DNA from: a bacterium
GTDB taxonomy: Bacteria > Bacillota > Clostridia > Christensenellales > Aristaeellaceae
Length of the DNA: 64,000 bases
Assembly (NCBI GenBank): GCA_004563405.1
Contig: SFTH01000003.1
Coordinates: forward strand, 1 to 64,000
Reading direction: 5' to 3'
Below the pieces are notes generated by a model. It did not search any database. It was not told the origin of the DNA and was given only the letters and a program-made list of their open reading frames with translations. A program made the position numbers and the translations under genes. This document shows, one piece after another, positions 40,825 to 48,472 of the stretch (position 1 is its first letter; every line of letters starts with the position of its first letter).

Positions 40825-42921
40825 ATGCCGATTCGGGTATTGGACGCGGCGACGGTTGGAAGGATCGCCGCGGGCGAGGTGGTGGAGCGGCCCAGCTCCG
40901 TGGTCAAGGAGCTGATTGAGAATTCCCTGGACGCGGGCGCAACGTCCGTCACGGTGGAAATCAGGGGCGGAGGCATCGACTACCTGCGCGTGACCGACAA
41001 CGGCTGCGGCATCGAGCCGGGCCAGGTTCGCCTCGCCTTTGAAAACCACGCCACATCGAAGCTTCAGAGGGCAGAGCAGCTGGACGACATCCGCACGCTG
41101 GGCTTCCGGGGCGAGGCGCTTCCCTCCATCGCCGCCGTCTCCCGGGTGGAGATGACCACCCGCGCCCGGGGCCAGGAGGTGGGCACAAAGCTGAGCATGG
41201 AGGGCGGGGGAAACCTGCGGGTGCAGGAGGCCGGATGCCCCCAGGGCACGACCCTCGTGATGCGGGATCTGTTCTTCAACGTGCCGGTGCGCCGTGCCTT
41301 CCTGAAGAAGCCCGGCTACGAGGCGGGTCTGGTGAGCGACGCGGTGGCGCGCATGCTGCTGGGAAATCCGGGCGTATCCATGCGCTTTGTCAACGGCGGA
41401 AACACGCTCTTTCACAGCTTTGGAGACGGCAAGCTGCGCCACGCGGTGTTCGCCGTCTACGGGCGGGAGACCGCAGAGGGCATGGTGGAGCTGGACGCCT
41501 CCGAGGGCGGCACGCGCATCCACGGCCTCATCGGCGTGGGAGAGCTGGCCAAGGCCAGCCGCGCCCATCAGCTCTTCTACATCAACGGCCGCTCGGTGCG
41601 CTGCCCGCTGCTCTCGAAGGCGCTGGAGCAGGTGTGCCGCAGCCGCGTGACCATCGGCATGTATCCCATGTGCGTGCTGAATCTGGTGATTCCGCCCACA
41701 GGCGTGGATGTGAACGTGCACCCCAACAAGCTGGAGGTGCGCTTCCGGGACGAGGAAATGATGCGCGCCGCCTGCGAGCGCCTGCTGGCGCGGGCCTTTG
41801 AGGGAGAGCGCGTATTGCAGATTGAAAAGCTGACCGCCGAGCCGCCGAGGGTGGAGCGCCGCGCGGAGGTGCGCGAGATCTCTCGGGTGGATGTGGAGCC
41901 GCGCGCCGAAGGCGGGGAAGCGCCCAAAGCTGCGGGCAAGGGCGCGGCGGCCTTTGGGGAGGGCTTCAAGCCCCAGATGCCGCCCCTGCCCACGCACGCC
42001 GCAGCGGAGCAGCTCCGACTGGAGCTGGAGCGCGGTCAGGGGTCAGCTCTGCGGGAGGATCGGCTTGCGCCGCAGATGGGGCCGCTGAAGGTCATAGACG
42101 TCTCCGGGGCGGAGGCGCAGAGGCCAAAGGATCCTGCGCCCGGGGCCGGTGGAAGCCGGAGTGATTCCGCTGCCGCCGTGCGCGGAGCTTCCGGGAGCCA
42201 GCCGGGCGCCGCCAGTGGCATGGACGGGACTGCCGCGGAGCGCATCGGAGACCGGGGCGGGGCCGTGGCGGCGGGCGCTCCCGGCCAGGTTGCGCCTATG
42301 CCAGACGTACCCTCGCCTGCGCCGCAACCGCCGGAGGTGAAGCGGGAGCTGCCGTCCTGGCGGGTGATCGGCGTGGCCTTCAGGACCTACATACTGGTGG
42401 AGTCCGGCGATACACTGATGCTCATCGACCAGCACGCCGCCCACGAGCGACTGCAATACGAGCGCTACATGGCCCGGGCCCGGGAGGGCGCGGCGAGCCA
42501 GCAACTGCTCGCGCCGCTGGTGCTGCACCTCTCTGCCCGGGAGATGGCGGCGGTGACGGAGAACATGCCCCTTCTCGAGGAGGTGGGCTATGCCGTGGAA
42601 CCCTTTGGCGACAGCGACGTGCGCGTCACGGCGGTACCCTTCATCATGGGCAAGGCGGAGCTGCGGCCCCTGTTTCTGGAGACGGCCCAGAGCCTGAGCC
42701 AGCTCAGGAGCGCCGCGCTGGACGCGCGCCGGGGAGAGATCATGCAGATGGCCTGCAAAAGCGCGGTGAAGGCCGGGGACGCGCTGACCGATTCGGAAAT
42801 CGCAGCGCTGATCTCCGATATGCTGGAGACCGGCGCGCCGCCCACCTGCCCCCACGGCCGGCCCGTGGTCAAGACGCTCACCCGACGGGAGCTGGAAAAA
42901 ATGTTCAAGCGCATTCAATGA
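40825..42921 (+). CDS. mutL: DNA mismatch repair protein MutL (endonuclease type)
   Basis: 698 residues. The GHKL ATPase motifs are ELIENSLDAGA, TDNGCGI and LGFRGEALPSIAAVS. A variable, Pro/Ala/Gly-rich linker spans about residues 345-510. The C-terminal dimerisation domain has the endonuclease motif LIDQHAAHERLQYE with QMACKSAVKAGD and CPHGRPVV, so this MutL should nick DNA, as in organisms lacking MutH. The start follows GGGAGGTAACT. Its stop overlaps miaA (ATGA). Confidence 0.97.
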   Translation: MPIRVLDAATVGRIAAGEVVERPSSVVKELIENSLDAGATSVTVEIRGGGIDYLRVTDNGCGIEPGQVRLAFENHATSKLQRAEQLDDIRTLGFRGEALPSIAAVSRVEMTTRARGQEVGTKLSMEGGGNLRVQEAGCPQGTTLVMRDLFFNVPVRRAFLKKPGYEAGLVSDAVARMLLGNPGVSMRFVNGGNTLFHSFGDGKLRHAVFAVYGRETAEGMVELDASEGGTRIHGLIGVGELAKASRAHQLFYINGRSVRCPLLSKALEQVCRSRVTIGMYPMCVLNLVIPPTGVDVNVHPNKLEVRFRDEEMMRAACERLLARAFEGERVLQIEKLTAEPPRVERRAEVREISRVDVEPRAEGGEAPKAAGKGAAAFGEGFKPQMPPLPTHAAAEQLRLELERGQGSALREDRLAPQMGPLKVIDVSGAEAQRPKDPAPGAGGSRSDSAAAVRGASGSQPGAASGMDGTAAERIGDRGGAVAAGAPGQVAPMPDVPSPAPQPPEVKRELPSWRVIGVAFRTYILVESGDTLMLIDQHAAHERLQYERYMARAREGAASQQLLAPLVLHLSAREMAAVTENMPLLEEVGYAVEPFGDSDVRVTAVPFIMGKAELRPLFLETAQSLSQLRSAALDARRGEIMQMACKSAVKAGDALTDSEIAALISDMLETGAPPTCPHGRPVVKTLTRRELEKMFKRIQ

Positions 42922-43856
42922 GGAATATGAAGCCGAAACTGATCGTGATCGCCGGGCCAACAGCGTCCGGAAAGACCGCCTGCGCGGTGGAGATGTGCCA
43001 TCGCGTGGGCGGAGAGGTGATCTCTGCGGATTCCATGCAGCTCTACCGGGGCATGGATATCCTGAGCGCGAAGCCCACCCGGGAGGAGATGGGCGGCGTG
43101 CTCCATCACATGCTGGGCGTGGCGGATCCGGCGGAGAAGTATTCCGCCGCGCGCTACCGGGACGAGGCGAAGGCCGCCATCGCGGACGTGCTCGCCCGGA
43201 GCAGGACGCCCGTGCTCTGCGGAGGCACGGGCCTTTACATCAATGCCGTCACGCGGCCCATGGAGTTTTCTGAAAAGTGCGACCCGGAGCTTCGCCGGGA
43301 GCTGCTCGAAATGGCCGAGGCCCCCGGCGGGCGGCGCAGGCTGCACGACATGCTCGCGCAGATCGACCCCGAGGCAGCGGCGCGGCTGCATGAAAACGAC
43401 GTGCGCCGGGTGACGCGGGCGATCGAGGTCTACCGGCTCACGGGCAGAACCCAGACCGAGCAGGCACGGCTGGACGCGCAGCGGGAGGGGGACTACCGGG
43501 AGACGGTGTTTGCGCTGCGCTGGCCGCGGGAAGCGCTCTACGCGCGAATTGACCGCCGGGTGGACGATATGGTCGCGGCTGGACTGATCGACGAGGTGCG
43601 CGCGCTCACCCGGGACGCGCGCAGCCATCCAACGGCGCTTCAGGCCATCGGCTACAAGGAGATCGCCGCGGCGCTGGAGGGGCGGATGCCCATGGACGAG
43701 GCGGTGGCGCTGGTCAAGCAGCTCTCCCGCAACTACGCGAAGAAGCAGATGACCTGGTTTCAGCGGGACGCCCGCGCGCGCTGGATCGATGCGATGGGCA
43801 AAACCGTGGAGCAGATTGTGGATGAAATGATTGAGATTCTGGAGGCAGAAAGATGA
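42918..43856 (+). CDS. miaA: tRNA dimethylallyltransferase
   Basis: 312 residues. The P-loop GPTASGKTACAVEM, SADSMQLYRGMDILSAKPT and the C-terminal RNYAKKQMTWFQRD segment are diagnostic. It transfers a dimethylallyl group to A37 of tRNAs reading UNN codons, the substrate of MiaB. ATG 42918 overlaps the mutL stop (ATGA); an in-frame ATG three codons later is an alternative. Its stop overlaps the following gene. Confidence 0.96.
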   Translation: MRNMKPKLIVIAGPTASGKTACAVEMCHRVGGEVISADSMQLYRGMDILSAKPTREEMGGVLHHMLGVADPAEKYSAARYRDEAKAAIADVLARSRTPVLCGGTGLYINAVTRPMEFSEKCDPELRRELLEMAEAPGGRRRLHDMLAQIDPEAAARLHENDVRRVTRAIEVYRLTGRTQTEQARLDAQREGDYRETVFALRWPREALYARIDRRVDDMVAAGLIDEVRALTRDARSHPTALQAIGYKEIAAALEGRMPMDEAVALVKQLSRNYAKKQMTWFQRDARARWIDAMGKTVEQIVDEMIEILEAER

Positions 43857-45115
43857 AGATGAACATGCCCGTGCCCGGAGCGGAAGTGGAGGCGCTGATC
43901 GCGCGCGCCGAGGCGGATTGCGCCGGGGCCTTTGCCCGGATGGACGAAATTGAGCTTTGCAACACGCGGAAGGTGATCGCGACTTTCCAGAAGCATCGCG
44001 TCTCCGCGCGCCACTTTGCGCCCACGACCGGATACGGCTACGACGATATCGGCCGGGATACGCTGGGCGAGATGTTTGCGGACGTTCTGGGAACGGAGAC
44101 CGCCCTGGTGCGGCCGCAGATCGTCTCCGGCACCCACGCGCTGGCGCTGTGCCTGTTCGGCGTGCTGCGCCCGGGAGACGTGCTGCTCTCCGGCGCGGGC
44201 AAGCCCTACGACACCATGGAGGAGGTCATTGGCATCGCCGGGGAGGCGGGCAACGGCTCCCTCCGGGACATGGGCGTGGACTACCGCCAGGTGGAGCTGA
44301 AGGACGGAAGGATTGACGTGGAGGGCATCCTCGCGGCGCTCACGCCGGAGGTGAAGCTGGTGCTTCTGCAGCGCAGCAGAGGCTACGACTGGCGACCCTC
44401 GCTGTCGGTGGAGGAGCTCAACGCTGCCATCGACGCCATTCATGCCCGCCAGCCGGAGACCTGCGTGATGGTGGACAACTGCTACGGCGAGTTTACCAAC
44501 CCGGAGGAGCCCCGGGCCGATCTGATGGCGGGGTCGCTGATCAAGAACCCCGGCGGCGGCCTGGCGCCCACGGGCGGCTACATTGCGGGCAGGGCGCGCT
44601 TTGTGGAGCTGGTTTCCTACCGGCTCACCTCGCCGGGCATCGGCGCGGAGGTGGGCTCCTACGCGGGCAGCTACCAGCCCTTCTATCAGGGCCTGTTCCA
44701 GGCCCCGCACACGGTGGCACAGGCGGTCAAGAGCGCGATTCTGGCCGCGCGTGTATTCGAGCTGCTGGGCTTCGACGTGCATCCCCGCTACGACGCGCCC
44801 CGCAACGACATCATCGAGGCCATACGCTTCGGCTCTGACATGCGGCTGATCCGCTTCATTCAGTCGATTCAGCTCTGCTCGCCGGTGGACGCGGAGGCCG
44901 TGCCCGAGCCCTGGGCGATGCCGGGCTATCAGGATCCGGTGATCATGGCGGCGGGCACCTTCGTCTCCGGCGCCTCGGTGGAGCTGAGCGCGGACGCGCC
45001 GGTGCGCGCACCCTACATCGCCTATCTTCAGGGCGCGCTGACCTACGCGCACGGCCGCATCGCCGTGGCCGGTGCGGTGCAGCGGATGCTGGAGGAGGGA
45101 CTCGTGCAGCTCTGA
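43853..45115 (+). CDS. Methionine gamma-lyase family PLP protein (YnbB / 'aluminium resistance' family)
   Basis: 420 residues. The likely PLP lysine lies in GSLIKNPGGGLAPTGGYI. An aromatic-rich segment (TTGYGYDDIGRDTLGEMFA) marks the family, which is distinct from ordinary cystathionine/methionine lyases although the fold is related. In Clostridia and Bacilli it often follows the mutSL-miaA genes. The substrate is not established; the old name 'aluminium resistance protein' is poorly supported. ATG 43853 overlaps the miaA stop. Confidence 0.9.
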   Translation: MKMNMPVPGAEVEALIARAEADCAGAFARMDEIELCNTRKVIATFQKHRVSARHFAPTTGYGYDDIGRDTLGEMFADVLGTETALVRPQIVSGTHALALCLFGVLRPGDVLLSGAGKPYDTMEEVIGIAGEAGNGSLRDMGVDYRQVELKDGRIDVEGILAALTPEVKLVLLQRSRGYDWRPSLSVEELNAAIDAIHARQPETCVMVDNCYGEFTNPEEPRADLMAGSLIKNPGGGLAPTGGYIAGRARFVELVSYRLTSPGIGAEVGSYAGSYQPFYQGLFQAPHTVAQAVKSAILAARVFELLGFDVHPRYDAPRNDIIEAIRFGSDMRLIRFIQSIQLCSPVDAEAVPEPWAMPGYQDPVIMAAGTFVSGASVELSADAPVRAPYIAYLQGALTYAHGRIAVAGAVQRMLEEGLVQL

Positions 45116-45201
45116 AGACGAAATGTAAAAAATTGAGCCGAAAATTTACGTTAAATAATATCGCACGGGCGAATGTGTGAAAAGATTTTACAAGTCCATG
45201 A

Positions 45202-45207
45202 TATAAT
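45202..45207 (+). promoter_or_regulatory. -10 element of the phosphate-transport operon
   Basis: TATAAT occurs 76 bases before the pit start in an AT-rich stretch that contrasts with the flanking genes. No good -35 is visible at 16-18 bases, so an activator-dependent promoter is possible. Confidence 0.45.
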
Positions 45208-45282
45208 CAAGTTGAGGTTAAATGTGTATGAAGCAGACACGCCTCTGGTTGATCAATTTACCGAGGAAAGGCCGAGATTGAT

Positions 45283-46335
45283 ATGGACTTGTCATTTCAG
45301 TATTTCTGGTCGCAGATTACCCAAAACCCACTGCTGATGGTGGCGGCAGTGCTCACCCTGGGCGTGATCCTGGTCAACGGTTCGACGGATGCGCCCAACG
45401 CAATCGCTACCTGTGTCACAACCCGCTGCATGTCCGCGCAGTCCGCGCTGATCATGGCCGCAATCTTCAACTTTCTGGGCGTGTTCGTCATGAGTATGAT
45501 CAACGCCACCGTTGCGCAGACCATCACCAACCTGGTGGATCTGGGCGAAAACTCCCACATCGCCATTGTTGCGCTCAGCGCGGCGCTGTTCTCCATCGTG
45601 GTCTTTTCCGCGGTCGCCTGGTTCTTCGGACTGCCCAGCAGCCAGAGCCACGCACTGGTGGCGGGACTTACCGGCAGCGCGGTCGCGATTCACGGCAACT
45701 TCTCCGGCGTGAACGGCGGTGAGTGGCTGAAGGTCATCTACGGCCTGGCGATTTCGGTCGTGCTGGGCTTCTGCGCAGGTTGGCTGGTGTGCAAGCTGGT
45801 GGAACTGCTGTTCCGCAAGGCGAACCGGCGGCGCACAGACGGAGCCTTCCGCTACGCGCAGATCTTCGCGGCGGCGGCCATGAGCTTCATGCACGGCGCA
45901 CAGGATGGACAGAAGTTCATGGGCGCGATGCTTTTGAGCCTGTTCCTGGCCAACGGCCAGAGCACGAGCACGGTGGTGCAGGTGCCCATCTGGATGATGC
46001 TGATCTGCTCCCTGGTCATGGGCTTCGGAACGGCCATCAGCGGCAAGAAGATCATCAAGTCCGTGGGCATGGACATGGTGAAGGTGGAGAAGTATCAGGG
46101 CTTCTCGGCGGACATCGCCGCCTCCATCTGCCTGCTGTTCAGCTCCATCTTCGGCATCCCGGTGTCCTCCACCCACGCAAAGACCACGGCGATCATGGGC
46201 GTGGGCGCGGTGCACCGCATCTCTGCGATCAATTTCTCCGTGGTGAAGGAAATGGCCATGACCTGGCTGCTCACGTTTCCGGCCTGCGGCGTGATTGCAT
46301 TTATTATCACCAAAATTTTCCTTATGATCTTCTGA
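45283..46335 (+). CDS. pit: PiT-family inorganic phosphate transporter
   Basis: 350 residues with about ten membrane helices. The duplicated PiT signature appears as VNGSTDAPNAIATCVTTR near residue 29 and SFMHGAQDGQKFMG near residue 205. Such permeases take up phosphate (often as a metal-phosphate complex) with a cation gradient. ATG 45283 follows GAGGAAAGG at a rather long distance. The DUF47 gene follows within 28 bases, the usual partner. Confidence 0.94.
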   Translation: MDLSFQYFWSQITQNPLLMVAAVLTLGVILVNGSTDAPNAIATCVTTRCMSAQSALIMAAIFNFLGVFVMSMINATVAQTITNLVDLGENSHIAIVALSAALFSIVVFSAVAWFFGLPSSQSHALVAGLTGSAVAIHGNFSGVNGGEWLKVIYGLAISVVLGFCAGWLVCKLVELLFRKANRRRTDGAFRYAQIFAAAAMSFMHGAQDGQKFMGAMLLSLFLANGQSTSTVVQVPIWMMLICSLVMGFGTAISGKKIIKSVGMDMVKVEKYQGFSADIAASICLLFSSIFGIPVSSTHAKTTAIMGVGAVHRISAINFSVVKEMAMTWLLTFPACGVIAFIITKIFLMIF

Positions 46336-46363
46336 TTGAAGCACAGAGAGGGGACAGACAACC

Positions 46364-46987
46364 ATGGCAAACAAGGCGGATCGTTTTTACTTTCAAAACT
46401 TTGTGCAGGCGGCGGAGTGCTGCTGCAAGGCCGCAGACTATCTGGTGGAGTGCCTGGTCAACTACGACCCGAAGCGCATTCGCTTCATGCTGGAATCCAT
46501 GCACGCCTATGAGCACATGGCGGACATGAAGAAGCACGAAATGTCCTCCGCGCTGGCGAAGGCGTTCATCACCCCTCTGGATCGCGAGGATCTGGCCGAG
46601 CTGAGCCAGAACATCGACGAGGCGGTGGACTGCATCGAGGAAGTGCTGCAGCGCTTCTATGTGAACCAGATTCAGGTGGTGCTCCCCGAGGCGATTGAAT
46701 TCGCAAAGAAGATCGCTGGATGCGCGCGCCTGATGAAGGATATGATGCTGGAATTTGAGAACTACAAGAAGTTTGACGCGCTCCAGAAGCTCATCATCGA
46801 GCTCAACCATACGGAGGAGGAGTGCGACGCATACTACCTGGAGGCGACGGTGAAGCTGCGCGGCGAGTGCGAGGACGTGCTGGACGTGATCTCCTGGCGG
46901 GAGATTTACGATTACATGGAGAACTGCGCCGACGCCTGCGAGCACGTCGCGGATTCCGTCGAAACCGTCGTGATGAAGAACACATAA
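46364..46987 (+). CDS. DUF47 (PhoU-like) protein, partner of the phosphate transporter
   Basis: 207 residues, all-helical, with the repeated acidic E/DxxxD pattern of PhoU relatives (YEHMADMKKHEM, then DACEHVADSVETVV). DUF47 proteins are commonly encoded with Pit and are thought to regulate it. The start follows AGAGAGGGG. It is the second and last gene of the unit, ending before a long hairpin. Confidence 0.92.
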   Translation: MANKADRFYFQNFVQAAECCCKAADYLVECLVNYDPKRIRFMLESMHAYEHMADMKKHEMSSALAKAFITPLDREDLAELSQNIDEAVDCIEEVLQRFYVNQIQVVLPEAIEFAKKIAGCARLMKDMMLEFENYKKFDALQKLIIELNHTEEECDAYYLEATVKLRGECEDVLDVISWREIYDYMENCADACEHVADSVETVVMKNT

Positions 46988-47030
46988 GCATTTGTGCCCG
47001 CTTCGCGCTGCGGAGGAAACCGCCGAGGTG

Positions 47031-47080
47031 TGCGAAAGCGCCCGCCGGATCCCTGGATCCGACGGGCGCTTTCGCATGTT
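47031..47080. terminator. Long shared terminator hairpin between the phosphate operon and lexA
   Basis: A 14-base-pair perfect outer stem (47031-47044 with 47063-47076) and an inner CGGATCC/GGATCCG stem form one extended hairpin between convergent genes. It could stop transcription from both sides, although T-runs are short. Confidence 0.75.
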
Positions 47081-47087
47081 GCGCGCC

Positions 47088-47684
47088 TCAGAACTGGCGA
47101 AACAGAGCGACGACCTTGCCGAGCACCTGCGCACTGGGCGCGTAGATGGGCTCCATGTAGCGGTTTTCCGGCTGGAGGCGGACGCGGTTCTCCTCGTAAA
47201 AGATGCGCTTGACGGTGGCTTCGTCGTCGATCATGGCGACCACCACTTCGCCGTTCTCGGCGCTGTCCTGCTGGCGCACGACGATTACGTCGCCGTCGAG
47301 TATGCCGATTTCAATCATGCTTTCGCCCTGCACGCGCAGGCAGAAGAGCTCGTCGTGGCCGAGCATGCTCTGGGGCAGGGTCAGGTAGTCCTCGATGTTC
47401 TGGGTGGCGAGGATGGGCAGGCCCGCTGTCACTTTGCCCACCAGCGGCACGCTGCGGCCCCGGGGCACGCTGTTGTCCAGCACCTCGAGGGCGCGCGGCT
47501 TGGTGGAGTCCCGACGGATGAGGCCCTTCTTTTCCAGGTTGTTCAGATGGGCGTGCACCGTGGAGGTGGATTTGAGACCTACGGCGGCGCAGATCTCGCG
47601 CACCGACGGCGGATAGCCCTTCTCTTCAATTTCCCTGCGGATGAAGTCCAGAATCTTCTTCTGATTCTCCTCTGATGCGCGCAT
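47088..47684 (-). CDS. lexA: LexA repressor
   Basis: 198 residues. The winged helix (PPSVREICAAVGLKSTSTVHAHLNNLEKKG) is followed by the self-cleavage site Ala87-Gly88 in KVTAGLPIL and the Ser122/Lys159 dyad (GESMIEIG; EATVKRIFY). It represses DNA-damage genes and is cleaved when RecA is active. ATG 47684 follows GGAGGAGAG. The upstream SOS box (47798-47811) indicates autoregulation. It is back to back with the division cluster. Confidence 0.97.
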   Translation of the reverse strand: MRASEENQKKILDFIRREIEEKGYPPSVREICAAVGLKSTSTVHAHLNNLEKKGLIRRDSTKPRALEVLDNSVPRGRSVPLVGKVTAGLPILATQNIEDYLTLPQSMLGHDELFCLRVQGESMIEIGILDGDVIVVRQQDSAENGEVVVAMIDDEATVKRIFYEENRVRLQPENRYMEPIYAPSAQVLGKVVALFRQF

Positions 47685-47771
47685 GCTGCTCTCCTCCGTT
47701 TTTCAAGGCGGCCCGGCGCTCGATTCTCGCGAGCGGCCCGCCGCGCTGACGCTGTTTTTCCGTACATTTTG

Positions 47772-47811
47772 ATTATACGCGATTGCACGAAAATATGCAA
47801 ACGTCTGTTCG
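47772..47811 (-). promoter_or_regulatory. lexA promoter with SOS box
   Basis: The minus strand reads TTGCAT (47800-47795), 17 bases, TATAAT (47777-47772). The SOS box CGAACAGACGTTTG (47811-47798) fits the Bacillus/Clostridium consensus CGAAC-N4-GTTYG and overlaps the -35, as expected for autorepression. Confidence 0.92.
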
Positions 47812-47890
47812 GACTCCGAAAGGAAATTCGCGCTTTTTTAACAATAATCTGTGACGGAGTTCTTAAATACTGTGAAAAGAATGTCAAATA

Positions 47891-47921
47891 TTGTCTGGTG
47901 TGGTGTGGGGTATGATATAAT
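47891..47921 (+). promoter_or_regulatory. Probable promoter of the ftsL-pbp-mur operon
   Basis: TTGTCT (47891-47896) and TATAAT (47916-47921) with a rather long 19-base gap. About 155 bases of leader follow before ftsL, without a visible gene. The leader starts with CGAACA...TGTTCG arms around a GCAAAATTTGC palindrome. Confidence 0.55.
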
Positions 47922-48075
47922 AAACCCACTCGAACATGGGCAAAATTTGCGTGCTGTGTTCGTATTTCACTGAGTTGTCCGGCATAGGAAATGGTGGCGG
48001 TCGCGCCGCCGCGCCTTCTCGGGCGGGAGCAAAGTGTTCCCGGAGAGTTCTTTGAAGAAAGGCAGGGGAATAGAT

Positions 48076-48453
48076 ATGAGCATGCAAGGTGTGCGCTCCC
48101 AAAGGGAGAGAAGAACAATTGCACGGAACCGGAGACTTCTGATTCTGGCGGCGCTGGTGCTCTTTGCGGGCCTGTTTCTCCAGATCACGATGCTCTCCCG
48201 CATTTCCCTGCAGACCAAGCGCGCCTCCGCAGTGGAGAAGGAGCTGGTGGAGCTCAATGCAAATGCGCAGAACCTGGAATTGAGCATCAACCAGTATCAC
48301 AACCTCGAGGCCATCGCGGCCCGCGCGCAGCAGCTGGGCATGGAACAGCCCGACGAGACACAGATCCGCGTCGTGAACGTGGCGAAAATCAATCAGGAGG
48401 ATACGTCCACCCAGACCGCCGGAAGCTTCGGCGGAGAGAAAGTTCTGAATTGA
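48076..48453 (+). CDS. ftsL: FtsL-like cell division protein (septum formation initiator type)
   Basis: 125 residues with the bitopic layout of FtsL. A basic cytoplasmic N-terminus (RRTIARNRR) is followed by one membrane helix (about residues 20-38) and an extracytoplasmic coiled coil (TKRASAVEKELVELNANAQNLELSINQYHNLEAIA). It would join FtsQ/DivIB in the divisome complex that activates FtsW and the penicillin-binding protein. The C-terminal part is unusually hydrophilic and extended. ATG 48076 follows GGCAGGGG. It is identified mainly by structure and location before the pbp gene. Confidence 0.85.
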   Translation: MSMQGVRSQRERRTIARNRRLLILAALVLFAGLFLQITMLSRISLQTKRASAVEKELVELNANAQNLELSINQYHNLEAIAARAQQLGMEQPDETQIRVVNVAKINQEDTSTQTAGSFGGEKVLN

Positions 48454-48472
48454 CGCTTTCTGGCGGGGAGGG

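Noticed and set aside
47931..47975. Second SOS box near ftsL, from CGAACA and TGTTCG arms
   Set aside because: The halves are too far apart for a LexA site (consensus gap of four). They can only form a hairpin.
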